A DNA stretch of 64,000 nt from Ischnura elegans (Eukaryota; Arthropoda; Insecta; Odonata; Coenagrionidae), in assembly GCF_921293095.1 (NCBI RefSeq), contig NC_060247.1:112301111-112365110 (forward strand), written 5' to 3'. Made by a program: the position numbers and the translations under genes. Below the pieces are notes generated by a model that was not told where the DNA came from, searched no databases, and worked only from the letters and a program-made list of their open reading frames with translations. This document shows positions 10,235 through 22,430 of this stretch, in pieces. Position 1 is the first letter of the stretch. Each line of letters begins with the position of its first letter.

Positions 10235-12640
10235 TGAAGTGCAGAGGGCGAAGCAAGCACTCGTGGATGAAAGTCGGTTTAGGAAAGGGCCGCCTGCTAG
10301 AGCAACAAGTGGGGGAACAGTATAGAAAGAGAGTTTACTCTCACTTGCTTCCGACGACGCTGCCGACATCTATCGGAGGCCATGATGGTTCAAGTAGGGA
10401 GGAGAATGACCTTTGACATTACCTCATTCATTCCTAGTAGTAGATAGTATTAATTTGGGTCCTGGATACGTCGACGGCTACGGTCATTGGGCATCACTCA
10501 GTTCTTTGAATCGGATTAGAAATTGGTTGCTGATAAGGAAGCATTGTGAGAAGGGTTATTTTATGCCATTCGCTACCCGAATGAAAGCTTAAATATTCGA
10601 AATTTGGCCGTTCTGTTAATACGCGTGGAGTTTAAATTTGCCATGCGGTTCGCGGATGATCGAGCGTTCGGCGTAAGGGTCTGCAATCCCTCATTTTTAC
10701 AATAGATTACCGGTGCAAGGATTTTTAAATGAGAATTATTCACAAGGAAACTGAAGTAACGCGGTTTCGTAAGCCATTTCAAGAACAACCTTCCATTATT
10801 TCATAGAATACTCGCACTAAAACAAATGGTTTTACGTGAAATATATTTAAAATGTCAATCATTTAGATATTTTCATTTTTATCGTTTTTTTACAATTTTG
10901 CTTTAAAATGGCAATTATAACAATATTTTGGTAACACTTTTGAATTATTTGAAAACGAAGAAGAAAAATACTCGTCGAAAATGTGTGTTTGCATTACTTC
11001 TCGACAAATGTAGCGTCGAAAATTTGGTGTTCGCCAAAAACAGCCGCTTAGGAAATATTCGTCATAAAGCTGGTTCTTCTATTTTCACAAAGCATGGGAA
11101 GTTGTATTTTTTATTTGAGGAGGAAAGCACGTTTAACACTGTCATTAAGATACGAGAGATCAGGGGTCAACTCCAGTCAAAGTTGGTGGGGGATGTAGTC
11201 GAGACTAGGAGCGTCGAAAATGCCCGAATAGGGGAAAAATCGTACCGTATCGAAAACTTTTTGATGTGGTATAGCCTAGCCTAACTAACAACCCTCTAAA
11301 ACCCCCGATCCCTAGGTGAGTGGAGGTCTGGGCCCCGCAAACGTGAAAAAGTTTTTCGGATATCATGAAAAACTTGAAATCTGCGAACTTAAGTGAAAGA
11401 ATACAATAGTGCGGAATTAAACTATTTGTAATTTTCAACTTAAACAGTCCTCGTCATGAAATCGATCGATTTGACTTTCACAGAATGAAAATTCATGCAT
11501 TTCACGTTTTTTAATACCTGTGTAATTTACAAAGGTTTTACAGTCCTTTAAAAATACAACTTCCACTGAGAAAATAATGAAAATCTTAATCATCTTTTCT
11601 GCAGAATTTGTATTTTACGAGAGACAGGGGATGTAAATTCGGATTTTTTTAATTTTATTAAAATGTTTTTAAATCTACGTTTAAAGATAAATTAATTTAT
11701 AGATAACCGAAAAGTGCATGACTTATTGATAGAAAAAGACCTACTGCGAATCGTTAAAGTACTCGGCATGACCTAAGGTCATATCGGTACGATTACAGGG
11801 GAAAGTAAATGATTTTTCCCTTTATTAAATATTACGCTATTTTCGTATTCTTTGGTGAATCTGTGAAGGTTTAACTGTGGTTATTCCGCGGTCTTTACCT
11901 ACAGTTAATTTTATTGCATATGACAGTGTTCATACGTCTTTATCACATATCAGTGTTCAACAGTTGTCCTTTCACGGAAACGTGGCCTCCTATGCGCAAC
12001 CTTACCTTTTCAATACACTAGTTATATATTTATTTAGCAATTAAGAGAGTTATTATTCACAAACAGTGAGGTACCATATTTCAGAAGAACATATGCTAAG
12101 TATTCGTGAAAAATGACGTATATCTACTTGGAAGTGGTACTCTACCAACTTCGCAAGGTGCATTTGTCTGTTAGGGCGACGACACCGTTGTGCGAATATT
12201 TTCTGCCCGATATAAGAGAAGGCAAAGTGCAACTGCTAAAGTCGTCAATATTTGCGGAACAAACCGCAGTAAACCTTGGCCTGAAACTAGAAAAAAAACT
12301 ATACCTGTTCCACCGACATAAATATTTCATTTAACTATCACTACATCGCAATCTCTTTATAAACTGTTCCGAATATGAGCTACCAGATTAATATCCTTTA
12401 TGTTTTACATTTATTTTTATAAATTTCTGTTTCGTAATCAAACGGAGACTATAGATACACCAATATTCATCACCTCTTCCATGCATAATACCTCGTAAAG
12501 CCGAGGGATACCTAACTTAGTGGACAAAGTTATGCCAAAAAAATGTTTAGAAACATTCTTGTTAATTCTCGTTAAGTCGATATAATATCATTCTACTTAA
12601 TACCTATCCCTCTAGACGAGGAAGTGTTTTTTTTTACTCT
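10235..12640. other. AT-rich DNA without recognised features
   Basis: A 118-residue frame at 10928-11284 opens on TTG and ends at TAA; it resembles no family and contains recurrent CGTCGAAAAT words. A minus frame at 11205-11438 and a plus frame at 12113-12334 are also unsupported. I see no transposon ends. Confidence 0.35.
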
Positions 12641-12785
12641 CGATACCTCCACTGCACAAGCGCTCAGCAATCGCTCACCGAATCAAATCCGCTCATCTAG
12701 TACTACTTGGGCTACTAGATGAGCGGTTTTTTATACGGTTTTATTATAGCGTATTTTTTATAGCGTTTTTGCAGTGGAGGTATCG
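12641..12785. mobile_element. Small foldback (hairpin) element
   Basis: CGATACCTCCACTGCA (12641-12656) is inverted exactly at 12770-12785. A second inverted pair lies inside: CCGCTCATCTAGTA (12689-12702) against TACTAGATGAGCGG (12713-12726). The nested palindrome could fold as a cruciform. No clear target duplication was seen. Confidence 0.75.
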
Positions 12786-12861
12786 CTTTGATTGACATTA
12801 GTGATTAATTGATTAGCTCAAAAAACTGCTCTCGGAACACTTTGTGGCCAGAGGCACTACA

Positions 12862-12933
12862 CATAGTAACCTGCAAACCGCCTTACCAGGTGTGTGGCGG
12901 GGGGTGTTAGAACGTCAGCCGTTAACAGGAATG
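12862..12933 (-). mobile_element. LINE 3'-end fragment
   Basis: The minus strand carries the same terminal sequence (GTTAACGGCTGACGTTCTAA, then CGCCACACACC and a GGCGGTTTGCAG block) as the 3' ends of the copies at 9155-9846, 16594-17055 and 47375-48606. Only the last 70 bp or so remain. Confidence 0.7.
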
Positions 12934-13189
12934 TGACAATAAGCTCTTATAAAAAAATTTTTTTTTTAAACCAGCCTTTATATTTAGATTACAGGGGATG
13001 AGCAACGTTTATATATGACACAAAGCAAAAAAACTCAGTGACCCCGAAAAACCAAAAGTGACGTATTAAAAAAGTCACTATATTTATTAAATTTTCAGTG
13101 AATGGTAAGCCCCCTATGTTTCAAAATGCCACCCCTATGCTTTTAAATGCCTACTATGTGGATATGCCTAAAGTGGATAACTTTTAATG

Positions 13190-13450
13190 TGGTCGCAAAA
13201 CACGAAAATCGACCATTTGGAACTTCTTAGATCAAAAACATGTTTTGGGGGGCTATAGGTTGACTGGGGGGTGGTTAAAGGGGGGTTGGAGAGAAAAAGT
13301 TATATTTTCATGTATTGTCATCGGAAATGAAGAAGTGTGCAAAATTTCAGCGTTTTTGCTTCACAGGAAGTGAGTCAAATTTGAGTTACAAGATTTGTAC
13401 CAGACAAACAAACAGACAAACAAACAGACAGGTTGGTGAGTTGATATGAA
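13190..13450 (+). repeat. Probable transposon relic ending in a GACAAACAAACA repeat
   Basis: GTGCAAAATTTCAGCGTTTT and GAGTTACAAGATTTGTACC precede GACAAACAAACAGACAAACA repeats (13403-13433). This arrangement is familiar from dispersed insect repeats, but the superfamily cannot be assigned from this copy. No coding region. Confidence 0.4.
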
Positions 13451-13679
13451 GGCTGGAAAAAGAGAAAAGAATATGCGCGCACTGAGTACCACTTAGCATT
13501 TATTTAAGTTCTTAATTTTTCGGAGGAAAAACGCATATCTCTAACTATCAGTTCAAAATATCTCCCTTAATACGCAGTTTCCTCCAGACCTAGAAGTGAG
13601 GTTATGGACCTACAATTAGATTATGACCTTAGATCTTTTTCCACATAGATCCTCTCCGTATGGAGCCTGCTGATTAGAT

Positions 13680-14440
13680 GCTGCATTCAAAGTTCTTGTT
13701 CCCCTAAGAAACAAATTCCTTCATCGTTAAAAATGAAGAACAGTGCAAGCATGTTATGGAATATTTAATACCTCGTCGAATTATCTCCTGGAATTGAGTA
13801 GTAGTAGGAATTGAGTAACGGGTTTATTGGATTTTATCGCTGGATAATTCCCTTAAAATTGACTAGGTGCATTTCTCCTATCATTACTCCAAGCCATCGA
13901 CCGAGGACGCATAGGACCTTATCCTACCAACGGAGACCTTCACGAGCAGGAATTTTCAGGCTGGGGAAGAAGAGGAAAATTTACTTTACAATGCTTAAAT
14001 ATGGACTCAATGTAAAGGAGCTTCAGTAAAATACGGAATTTCTGCAATATTTAATTATTATGCAATTACATGGTCAATTATTAAGCAATCCCCTCAGATG
14101 TCTGAGCTGGTGCTTGGCATATAGCCCCGCAGGGCCTGTAAAAAGGCCCCGTTGGCCCCTCTATCGATTTTTTCGTGGCGCGACGACCCGAAAATCAATG
14201 CTTTCGGAGAGTGGGTGGAGTTGAATCAATGGAGACCTTCACGAGCAGGAATTTTCGGGCTGAGGAAGAATAAAATTTGCATTAAAATGCTGCGATGTGG
14301 ACTCAATACCGAGAAGCTTCTTGGGTAAACCGGAATATCTACATTTAGACGCTAAATTGAGAGTTCTTGTTCCCTTAGGTAACAAATTCCTTCAGCGTTA
14401 AAAATGAATTACGGTGAAAGTATGTCATGTAATACTTAAT
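13680..14440 (+). repeat. Pair of paralogous blocks about 330-660 bp apart
   Basis: GTTCTTGTTCCCCTAAG...CAAATTCCTTCATCGTTAAA (13690-13735) recurs in changed form at 14352-14405. GGAGACCTTCACGAGCAGGA (13940) recurs at about 14231 followed by the same GGACTCAAT block. The offsets differ, so these are separate copies of one dispersed or duplicated unit rather than a simple tandem array. Confidence 0.65.
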
Positions 14441-15572
14441 ACCGTGGAGGCAAACAGCACTGTTTCAGCAACTAGTGTCATTGTTCGACATTGGGGTATG
14501 CCGGAGCTAATTCCTTCTTTTCAGCATAACTCCGTTGTACATAGAAATGTATTCATTTGTTGGATAATTGATTTCAACCACGTTATAGGTGGAACACTGC
14601 TTGAAATTGGGTGACTTCAAAAAATATTTAAATACATGATTTATTATTTAAATCTCGAAATATTTGCATATATATAGTGGTATAAATGGCGTAGTTTTAA
14701 ATTTAGAAATGTTAAAAATTACTGAAATGTTATTTTGATTACTGAAGCAACTGTTCTGATCATTACAGTTTATAAAGTATCGCCCGTCATACATCTCATT
14801 TTAAGTGAAAGAGAAAAGCATTAGTCCAAATAGAGCGTAAAATTAATTTTTTATATTGATAAACAAATTTTTTAATGTGCAAAATTCTGATTAAGTTTAA
14901 CTGTTTGCAAAATTCCTCGGCCTATACTGCGAATCGCCCCTGGGATGTTACACAGCATTTCACTCAATCTTTCCACGATATCTTTCATCCTTTCATTCGC
15001 GATATCAACTGTACCTTCATATTTTCGAACTATTTTCTAAATAAAAATAAACGAAGATAGATCAAAATATGATTAAGGATAGTGCCCTGAAGTTATTATA
15101 GATTAATCTCAATTTCCCCTTAAAATTTGATCGAAATAGCTCCGCAGGACATATCTAGATAAATGATTAAATTAGATAGATATGGGTAGCGAGAGACCCT
15201 TGTCATATTGATATTCAATTTCTACTCACTGCTGGGTCATCAATAAATTTTAGAAAATTGTATGCCCAAAATTAAGAATGTGAAATTTTATTTCAGTAGA
15301 GCAGAAAGGTATGTTAGTCCTGAAAATTGAATTGAACACCTGGTACCACTTTTTTCTGAGGATTAGCCCATAATTATTTTCACTATTTGGTTCTGCAAAA
15401 TTCGGTTTGTCGCAAATGAGGCATTACTTTAGTGACCAGCCTAATCCTGCATCAACTCTTGTATTTTAAGACTTGGATGAAGACAAAAACGGTGTTCAGT
15501 GGTTAAGCGGTGCTTTATTTTCCCAATAGTTAAACTCGTACCAAAACATTTGGATGTGGACTCAATTCCTAT
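14441..15572. other. AT-rich DNA, nothing recognised
   Basis: Short open frames at 14414-14614 and 14875-15060 have no family resemblance. No repeat ends seen. Confidence 0.35.
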
Positions 15573-16028
15573 TAGGTATGATTCGATTCCGATTCCAATT
15601 CGGATTCTTTCAAATAGATTCCCGATTCTCGATTCCCGACTTCATTGATTCTTTTTCATACTAACAGGTGGGATAATGATGTGACAGTAGCATTGCTGTC
15701 CTTAGAATTTAAGAATTTAATGGAATACAATGACAAAGTGGCCCCAAAAGTATAATTATTAAAAATAGCGAATTCGTATTATAGTAATATATCCCCGGTT
15801 TTAATAAAATAATAAACACCTGAAGTGTTTCAAATATGAATTTCTAAATTAATAATGTACGGTGTGCAGTAGCTCAGGTGTGTGGCATTTACGCTCTTAG
15901 CTTATATCCTATTTTCAAAATATTTATCTTCCTGGAATCGATAGAATCGGAATCGTCTTAGGGCGATCGAATCTCGATTCCGATTACGTGCCCGAGAATC
16001 GATGGAATCGAGAATCGACTCATCCCTA
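15573..16028. mobile_element. Probable non-autonomous hAT-like element with GATTC-rich ends
   Basis: The left end TAGGTATGATTCGATTCCG is roughly inverted at the right end, GAATCGACTCATCCCTA. Both ends hold clusters of GATTCCGATT/GAATCG words that pair with each other. A matching 8-bp duplication was not found, so classification is tentative. Confidence 0.5.
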
Positions 16029-16153
16029 GTTGTAACGTATCGACATTCCCGACTGCCGCTTTTTATATTATGCTCGAATATTACAAAATGTATACAGTAC
16101 TCCTGGCCGCTTGACTCGCCTCTACACGCACACCTGTCCCGCGTCCAGTCTAA

Positions 16154-16387
16154 AGGCCGTTTTACACGGTACACGGAATTGCGCAGTCTAACGTACGTGT
16201 GAAGGCGCAATCAAAATTGCGTCGTGTAAAGCGGTGAATTGCTAGAACACATGCGAGAATGCGTGGATGCGAGACGGCAAAAAAGGCCCTGTTCTAATTT
16301 CGTTCATGCATTCGCGCAATTCCACGCCATTTTAGAAATTAATGCAGCTCTAACCTGCGCAATTCCGTGTACCGTGTAAAACGGCCT
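16154..16387. mobile_element. Harbinger-like non-autonomous element, 234 bp
   Basis: The ends AGGCCGTTTTACACGGTACA and TGTACCGTGTAAAACGGCCT are inverted repeats, flanked by the 3-bp direct repeat TAA (16151-16153, 16388-16390). Three-bp TWA-type duplications suggest PIF/Harbinger. A second copy lies at 31051-31283. Confidence 0.8.
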
Positions 16388-16593
16388 TAATAGTGGCTGG
16401 CAAGGCTCGCCGAACAGCGACTAGTTCAAATAACAAGCGGGAACGACCAAAATGTCGAACAAACGGAAATGGTCTCCACGGTGTGTTCTAACTACGTGAT
16501 CAACGCCTTCAAGAAAAAAAGGATGCCTTAGCTACGTAGATTATAGAGCTAACGTGTAGGCCAATTTCTGAAAAGACTATTGGATCAAAATGA

Positions 16594-17055
16594 TTGCAGC
16601 GAGCGTATGGGATCCGGTGCAGAAAGACTTAATCCGCGAACTGAACAAAACACAAAGGAAGGCTGCGCGGTTCGTCAAAAACCGCTACGGGCGTACAAAC
16701 AGCGTTACTCAGATGTTAAGCGAATTAGGCTGGGAGCCGCTTGAGACTCGGAGGCTGCGCGCTAAGCTTAGATTGCTTGAACAATTGAGAATGGATATCT
16801 TTAAGAGCGACACAGAGAACATAATATTAGAGCTACATTATATTCCCAGGTCCGATAGAAGCGATAAATTAAGAGAGATGTTTTGCCGAACGGATAGATA
16901 TGGGAATTCGTTTTTTCCCCGAACCATTAAGGACTTTAATAAACGTTAGTCCCAACTTTGTTAGAGCACTTCATTTTTTATGTTTATATGGCTGGTGTCC
17001 TAACACCCCCTGCCACACGCCATTTAGACGACTTGCGGGTATTATGTAGATGTAG
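16594..17055 (+). mobile_element. 5'-truncated LINE, copy B
   Basis: An open stretch, 16590-16949, encodes the C-terminal end of the LINE protein (AASVWDPVQKDLIRELNKTQ, SELGWEPLETRRLR, YIPRSDRSDKLREMF) and ends at TAG. Then come the shared 3' tail TGCCACACGCC and ATGTAGATGTAGAT. It starts abruptly within the coding region and is not a host gene. Confidence 0.85.
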
Positions 17056-18170
17056 ATGAAAGGAATGTGAAAGAATATTTTAATGGCTCGATCGTGAAAT
17101 TTAATTTTAATCGATCTATCAAATTCATAACTTTTCAATGATGTTCCTCACGATTTCAAATACCGTATTGCAAATATGTATTGAGAATTAACGTATAGCC
17201 GAGCGTACGTTTCAGGAAAATATTTGAAATGTGCCCCAAGTGCAACATAAATCATGCTTCCATGGGAAGGACTGGGGCCCCCAGTGAGTTGTCCCATGAT
17301 CAAAACATTCGTCAAATGTCTGGGAGCTAGAGGTCAAAAATATTATCTTTGGAGGCCAGTGTGTCGCGGGATTTTTATCAGATGTCACTAGTCTGATGTC
17401 CTACGGCATTCAGTCAGATTTGGCGTTGAGGCGTTTACCAACTATCGGGAATGAGGTCATAAACTGAGTTAAAAAATCGTGAATCATTGAAAGAATTCGG
17501 TAATTGAGAAAGAAAAAATAGTGACGACGGCAAGTAAATCTTTTAACCATTCCGCCATTCTCTCGTAAGCTTCAAATAAGAAACGCGAAAGTTGCGGACC
17601 ACTTTTCCTGATTTAATGACGTCTTAAGGTAATTCATTTTATCTCTCAGAGAAAATATATTAAATTGAGGTAAAGGATCTTTCACAGGAGTGTATACAGC
17701 AATGAGCCACGCGAAGTCTATTCACAAGGCCGAGGAGTAGCTGAGAAGCGGCAGCATGCACGAAATGAGCTCATGACGTCATCAACTTATCTGCGAGAGG
17801 GTTGTATCCGTCGATTTTTCATCGCAAACAGTTCAAGAGTTAGGAGGCGCATCGAAAAACCGAATAATGATGGCATTATCAAGAAGAACGATGTCATCAT
17901 TCCGAGGCATCGAGAGCGAAAAGGGATCGGGCATGAAACTTCAGTATTGTGAAACTAATTTTAAAGAAAAAGTAGTGAAGTTATTTGCAGTATAGTGCAT
18001 TTTTTCATCTGATCATTTATATTCAGACGAGTTTCAAAACATCGCTTTACGATGACAGCACTAAGTTACCACATTCGTGTGAATGCTCGAAAGCTATATC
18101 CGATGTACCAACAGAGGTCGTGTGATCGGGACATTTCTCACGGTAGGGTGGACCACGTTGCACTTCAGGA
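17056..18170. other. No recognised feature
   Basis: AT-rich DNA with no long open frame and no recognisable repeat ends. Confidence 0.35.
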
Positions 18171-18335
18171 ATTTTTTTGAGGGTGTACGAAGGCTGCACC
18201 CGGGATTTAAACCCGAAACCTCTCGATCAGCAGCCAAGCACTCTACCCAATAGTCTACCACGCTACCCTTTGGACCACGGTATGTATGGTGGACACTGGA
18301 TTGGGACCCTGGGAGCGTTTCTCGCAAGGATACGC
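18165..18335 (-). mobile_element. tRNA-derived SINE (tRNA-like head)
   Basis: The minus strand reads GGTAGCGTGGTAGAC, then TGGGTAGAGTGCTTGGCTG (A-box/D-arm-like) and GGTTTCGGGTTTAAATCCC (B-box/T-arm-like). The spacing is tRNA-like, but there is no proper acceptor-stem pairing, so this is a SINE head or tRNA pseudogene rather than a working tRNA gene. Confidence 0.6.
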
Positions 18336-18354
18336 TCTGAATGTTATTATCAAA

Positions 18355-18590
18355 GGGACTGCATGGAGGAGGCCCAATTCTATCCTATATAAGGCAGATT
18401 ACTGCTGCCACTTCGGTCGCATTTTAATCAGTTTTCAAAAATGTCCGCGGCGCGGTAATGAATGCAATACGATCCACTTTTTTTCCAATATTTTGCTGCA
18501 TAATGTTTACATTTGCGGGTAATAGCATTCAAAAGTTGTGAATAAGATAGATCACATCACTAGATCGTCCACTTCACATTCTCTTTTCTT
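18355..18590 (+). repeat. Interspersed repeat, copy 2 (partner at 6815-7060)
   Basis: It shares GGGACTGCAT, GGCCCAATTC, TCGCATTTTAATC and the AGATAGATCACATCA tail with copy 1. Confidence 0.7.
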
Positions 18591-18594
18591 CCGC

Positions 18595-18850
18595 AAACTC
18601 ACATCTTGAACGTCTCAAGTATTCTCTCGTCCTCCTTCCTCGGTGTCCACGTTTCCGCACCATAAAGCGATACACTCCATATCACATTCTTCCCTTGTCT
18701 TTTCTTTAAACTCTTACTAAACGATCCTCTCATAAGCTCCTTCCTGTTCATGAACGCCTCCTTTGCGAACCCAATTATTTCCCTGATGTCCTCACTTACT
18801 ATCGTATTCGATTTCCTCCAATTTTCCAATGTAGCTGAATTGCTCTACCT
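18595..18850 (-). mobile_element. LINE C-terminal fragment
   Basis: The minus-strand open stretch has GFAKEAFMNRKELMRG, then SKSLKKRQGK and a SLYGAETWTPRKEDERILE block. That is the standard order in the tail of this non-LTR family, seen also at 20999-21560. It is truncated on both sides. Confidence 0.75.
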
Positions 18851-20870
18851 TCTCAAGTGATTCCCCCAGCTACTTTTATCTAGAGTCCCACATTCCTCGC
18901 TGGCAATAGCAGCGCGTAATACAAAGCAGCGGCTGCTGTTAGCAGTGGCATTTCCCTCTCCGTGCAGTGGCGTGGCGCTACAAACATGTGGCTGATGTAT
19001 TAATACTTGCCGTCGAGCAAGGCGCTAAAAAAAGCGCTGCTGCGCCTTGGCTGGAGTGAACCGCAGCGCGTTGGCTGGAGAGAAGCGCAGCAGAGCCATC
19101 TCTGGGACGAAAATTAGACAATTGTAGACACGACGATGCAATTGAGTGACAAAATCCGCCAGATAAACACCAGCCAGGACATAAAAAAATATCAAATCGG
19201 CTCCATGAACTCAGCCAGGAATTACAAATAGAGCTTTGGAGGATTCTGCCCCAATTCCCCGGAATTTGTTTTGGCTTGCTGTAATAACTGCGTGCGATGC
19301 ACCTGCGGAGGGGCCCACTAAACCACGGGTACCCCCGACATCTTATTTCCCGATGCAGCTAATAATTTCAGCCATCGAATTACTTTGATGAAGGCTATCG
19401 ATAATTCTATCCCAAAACTTGAATTTTTTTAGGCTAGAATGGGGACCAAGCCATAAGAAGTAAGTCCGTTTTGGCAGCAAAACCGATGGCTTCAATTTTC
19501 AGCACAATAAAAACGAAATTTATAGGTTTTCAAATGAAATTCATGTTTTACTAATTGTGTGCGAATCGACAAAATATAACCCGTAACCCGTCTACCTCCA
19601 AAGCACCTCTCGAAGAAATTTTCTTGCTACGTTCCTGTATTCACAAACTCGTGAGGTTTTTTCGGTTTATCGTGATTTCCTCCCTTATCTCAGATATATT
19701 CAAATCCACGCCGACGCACTATGGGATAAAAAAGCTCTAAAATAATTTTATTCATTCTAAAAACTCACGTTAACGTTTTCAGACAAATTTTGTTTTGATA
19801 TGCCGCACTAATTACTTCGCTATAATTGAATACGAATAATACATGTGTCGTCAAACTTCGGTAAATTTTTCAGAAAAATTTCACTCTTGACTCTCTCGGA
19901 AAAAATACCATTATTAGCTTCTTGCTGTCCTATAATCGTATCTAATTCAATCATGGGTAACAATCTATATTCCTGAAAAAATTCGGTTTATCATGAAGGG
20001 TTTTCTTAAAGTCATGATTGGTCCATGCTTTTGTTTAATTATTAACTGTAACTGTACAATAAAGTAGCTGAGCCTAGCTTCAGTCAAATTTTTAAAAACA
20101 CATGCAAGAAAAACAGTAATTCGTGTCACATAGTTACGCAACCCTCGGTAAAAATTATTTCACGCCAATCCATGACTATTGTATATCAAAATTAACGTCC
20201 AGCTAATATTTGTGTCCCTAAGTTGGGCATTGGTTTTTCGGGTTCATAGTGGAGTCCGGTTAACGAATAAGGATTTCATGCTTACGGCGTTTCATGATTC
20301 ATTTATTTTTCTAATTATGGAGGGGGGAGGGACTCTGCGCTCCCCTTATATTCGCCCTTTAAGGGTAAGTAGTTTGAAATTTCCTAATAATATGAGAACC
20401 CTACGTGTGGAATTTTCTAAGGGACGATTTCAACATGTAGTTCCTGAGATGGCCACATTTAGACGCCAAAGGATCTATGCGTTATTTTTTTCACAACACA
20501 ATGTATTTTTCTTCGAGGTCGCCAGTCGTGGGAATTCTTATTTGTGTACAGCGGACTGCGTCAAGCGCTGCTGTTTACATTTGCGATGCTTGCTCGTTCC
20601 AATGTTTTTCTGAAGCTTTTGATTATTTTTTCAGTCATCAAAAAAACGGTGTTTTCATATGATATAACGTTTCTCATTAAATGTTTGGAGGAGCTGCTAA
20701 GTATTACAAGTTACGATGAAGATGAAGGTTGTGTGGTTACGTTGAAATGTACGATGCTTTTCTGCCTTCTCATGAGTTACGATACTTTATTCTTATTTTT
20801 TAGTCGGTGTCATATAATTATGATTTGCGTATCATTTTGTGTGTCTATGTATACTTCCGAGTACTGATAT
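18851..20870. other. Unassigned DNA with one 144-residue open frame
   Basis: A GCGCTG/GGCTGGAG-rich patch lies near 19030-19095. The open frame 20179-20613 begins at TTG and matches no family I know. Nothing here can be supported as a gene. Confidence 0.35.
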
Positions 20871-20921
20871 GGAAGAGGATGTTGAAATCAGTATGTAACA
20901 CTGATTTCAACATCCTCCTCC
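20871..20921. repeat. Short hairpin, 22-bp arms
   Basis: GGAAGAGGATGTTGAAATCA and two further bases (20871-20892) pair with 20900-20921 with a single mismatch and a 7-nt loop. It lies just upstream of a LINE fragment and is one of three short, isolated hairpins in the window. Confidence 0.85.
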
Positions 20922-20934
20922 AGATAGAAGGGTA

Positions 20935-21560
20935 AAAGTTTGGGTAAACGAGGGAGAGGAAGAAAAAGGATAAATTTAGTGGAAGCGTTGGACAAGCGTT
21001 GCGAGGAATGTGGAATGAAGATCAATCACAAGAAGGTTATGCAGTTTGTAAAGTATCGCGAGCGAGGAATGAGAGACTCAGCATAAAAATAGGTTGGGAA
21101 AAATGTGAGCAGGTAGATCAATTCATCTATTTGGTCAGCACATCAGAGGAAAACGAATACAGCACTAAGGACATCTGGAAGGGAATTGCGTTAGCAAAGG
21201 AGGCGTTCATGAATAGGAAGGAGGTTATGAGAGGATCGTTACGTCAGAGTTTAAAGAAAAGGCTGAGGAAGAGTCTGAAGTGTAACGCTTTACGATTTAC
21301 GATGCGGAAACATGGACACTAACGAAGGAGGGCGAGAGAAGACTGGAGGCGTTCGAGATGTGGGTGTGGCCAAGGTGCGTATAATAGGCACCTATTATAC
21401 GCACCTTGGGTGTGGCGAAGAATGGAGAAGGCGGAGTGGACGGAGAGGAAATACAGTGCTCGACTTGGTGGGTGATGTGATGCAGCTTCCAGATGAGATA
21501 CGAAGGAGACAGAAGTTTTGAATGGAGCGAGTAATAAGCAGGGAGGGGATGTTAAAAAAA
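20935..21560 (+). mobile_element. LINE C-terminal fragment interrupted by a tiny palindrome
   Basis: Coding blocks run in order: CEQVDQFIYLVSTSEE, GIALAKEAFMNRKEVMRG, RQSLKKRLRK, a LEAFEMWVW block, then a LLDEIRRRQ-like block near the end. Several frameshifts occur. Between FEMWVW and the expected RRMEKAEW lies the palindrome at 21370-21409. Confidence 0.75.
21370..21409. repeat. Perfect 19-bp-arm palindrome inserted in a LINE
   Basis: CCAAGGTGCGTATAATAGG (21370-21388), loop CA, then its exact reverse complement (21391-21409). The 36 bp between 21371 and 21406 are flanked by the 10-bp direct repeat TGGGTGTGGC (21361-21370, 21407-21416). Removing one repeat plus the palindrome rejoins the LINE coding order, so this is an insertion. 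Confidence 0.9.
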
Positions 21561-22430
21561 AACTATTGACGCTTACCTAGTGCATACTGTTTAACATACG
21601 AGTGGTAAAGTTTTCTGCTCAAGGGCTGGGATTTTTGAAATGTTGAGCGGCCATTCCCGGGGCTCCAACCCTGTCGTGTATGAAGTGCTTGAATGTGTTA
21701 TTTCCGTTTATTTTATTCGTTTCTGGAATGACAATTTAATACTGTTTTACTCTCTACGCACAATATACCATATTTGATTTTATCTTATTTTTGACATTAA
21801 AAGCTACCTATTCAATGCAGTAATTTATTTCTATGTGCACTGGAAAATGGTACACGCAAACTTCAGAGCAAATCTTTATTTTTCTATGAAGCGTGAAAGT
21901 TTTTTTTTCAAATATATTTGCTAAAATAATTTAGCAAATTTTACATCAGGATCTTTGCGACGACTAGAAATATTGACGTTAATTTTTTTAATTTTTGTTA
22001 GCTCAAATTTTTACGTCTAGTTTATTTTTATGACGAATCAAGTTACTGTCAAATTTGTAAAATAATAAAATTTGAAAAAAAAACAAGAAAAGTCGAAAAT
22101 ATTGAAAATTAAATATCGCCTTTCATTAAAGCGGTCTCTAAAGCAATCCCTAAAATATACGTACGTTGGTAAAAGTTTTGGACTTCTGTCCGTCTAAAGT
22201 GGGGTTTGGCCCTACTGCGCGCCGGCCAGTAAAGGAATCCTTAATTATCTACCTTTATCGTGAATTCAAACCGTTGAACTCTCGCATTCAACGATACGGC
22301 CTAAATCAGACGTTCATTTTTTCCGTCCCTCCGAATGATAGTCCGAGCAATAGTTTTTCAGGGACTAACAAAATGATCGCTTTACCCATCATTTCCTGAA
22401 TCACACGGTCATTCCCACCGTTCCTTTTTC
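21561..22430. other. AT-rich DNA, nothing recognised
   Basis: No exon or transposon ends identified. A 77-residue frame at 22166-22399 has no family resemblance. Confidence 0.35.

Noticed and set aside
10928-11284. 118-codon plus-strand frame
   Set aside because: Opens on TTG and contains short repeated words; no recognised domain.
16590-16949. 119-codon open frame that looks like a gene
   Set aside because: It is the C-terminal end of a truncated LINE, matching 47375-48606.
18165-18335. Possible tRNA gene on the minus strand
   Set aside because: A- and B-box-like parts are present, but acceptor and anticodon stems do not pair properly; it fits a SINE head.
20179-20613. 144-codon plus-strand frame
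   Set aside because: Opens on TTG, no homology, no splice or promoter context.
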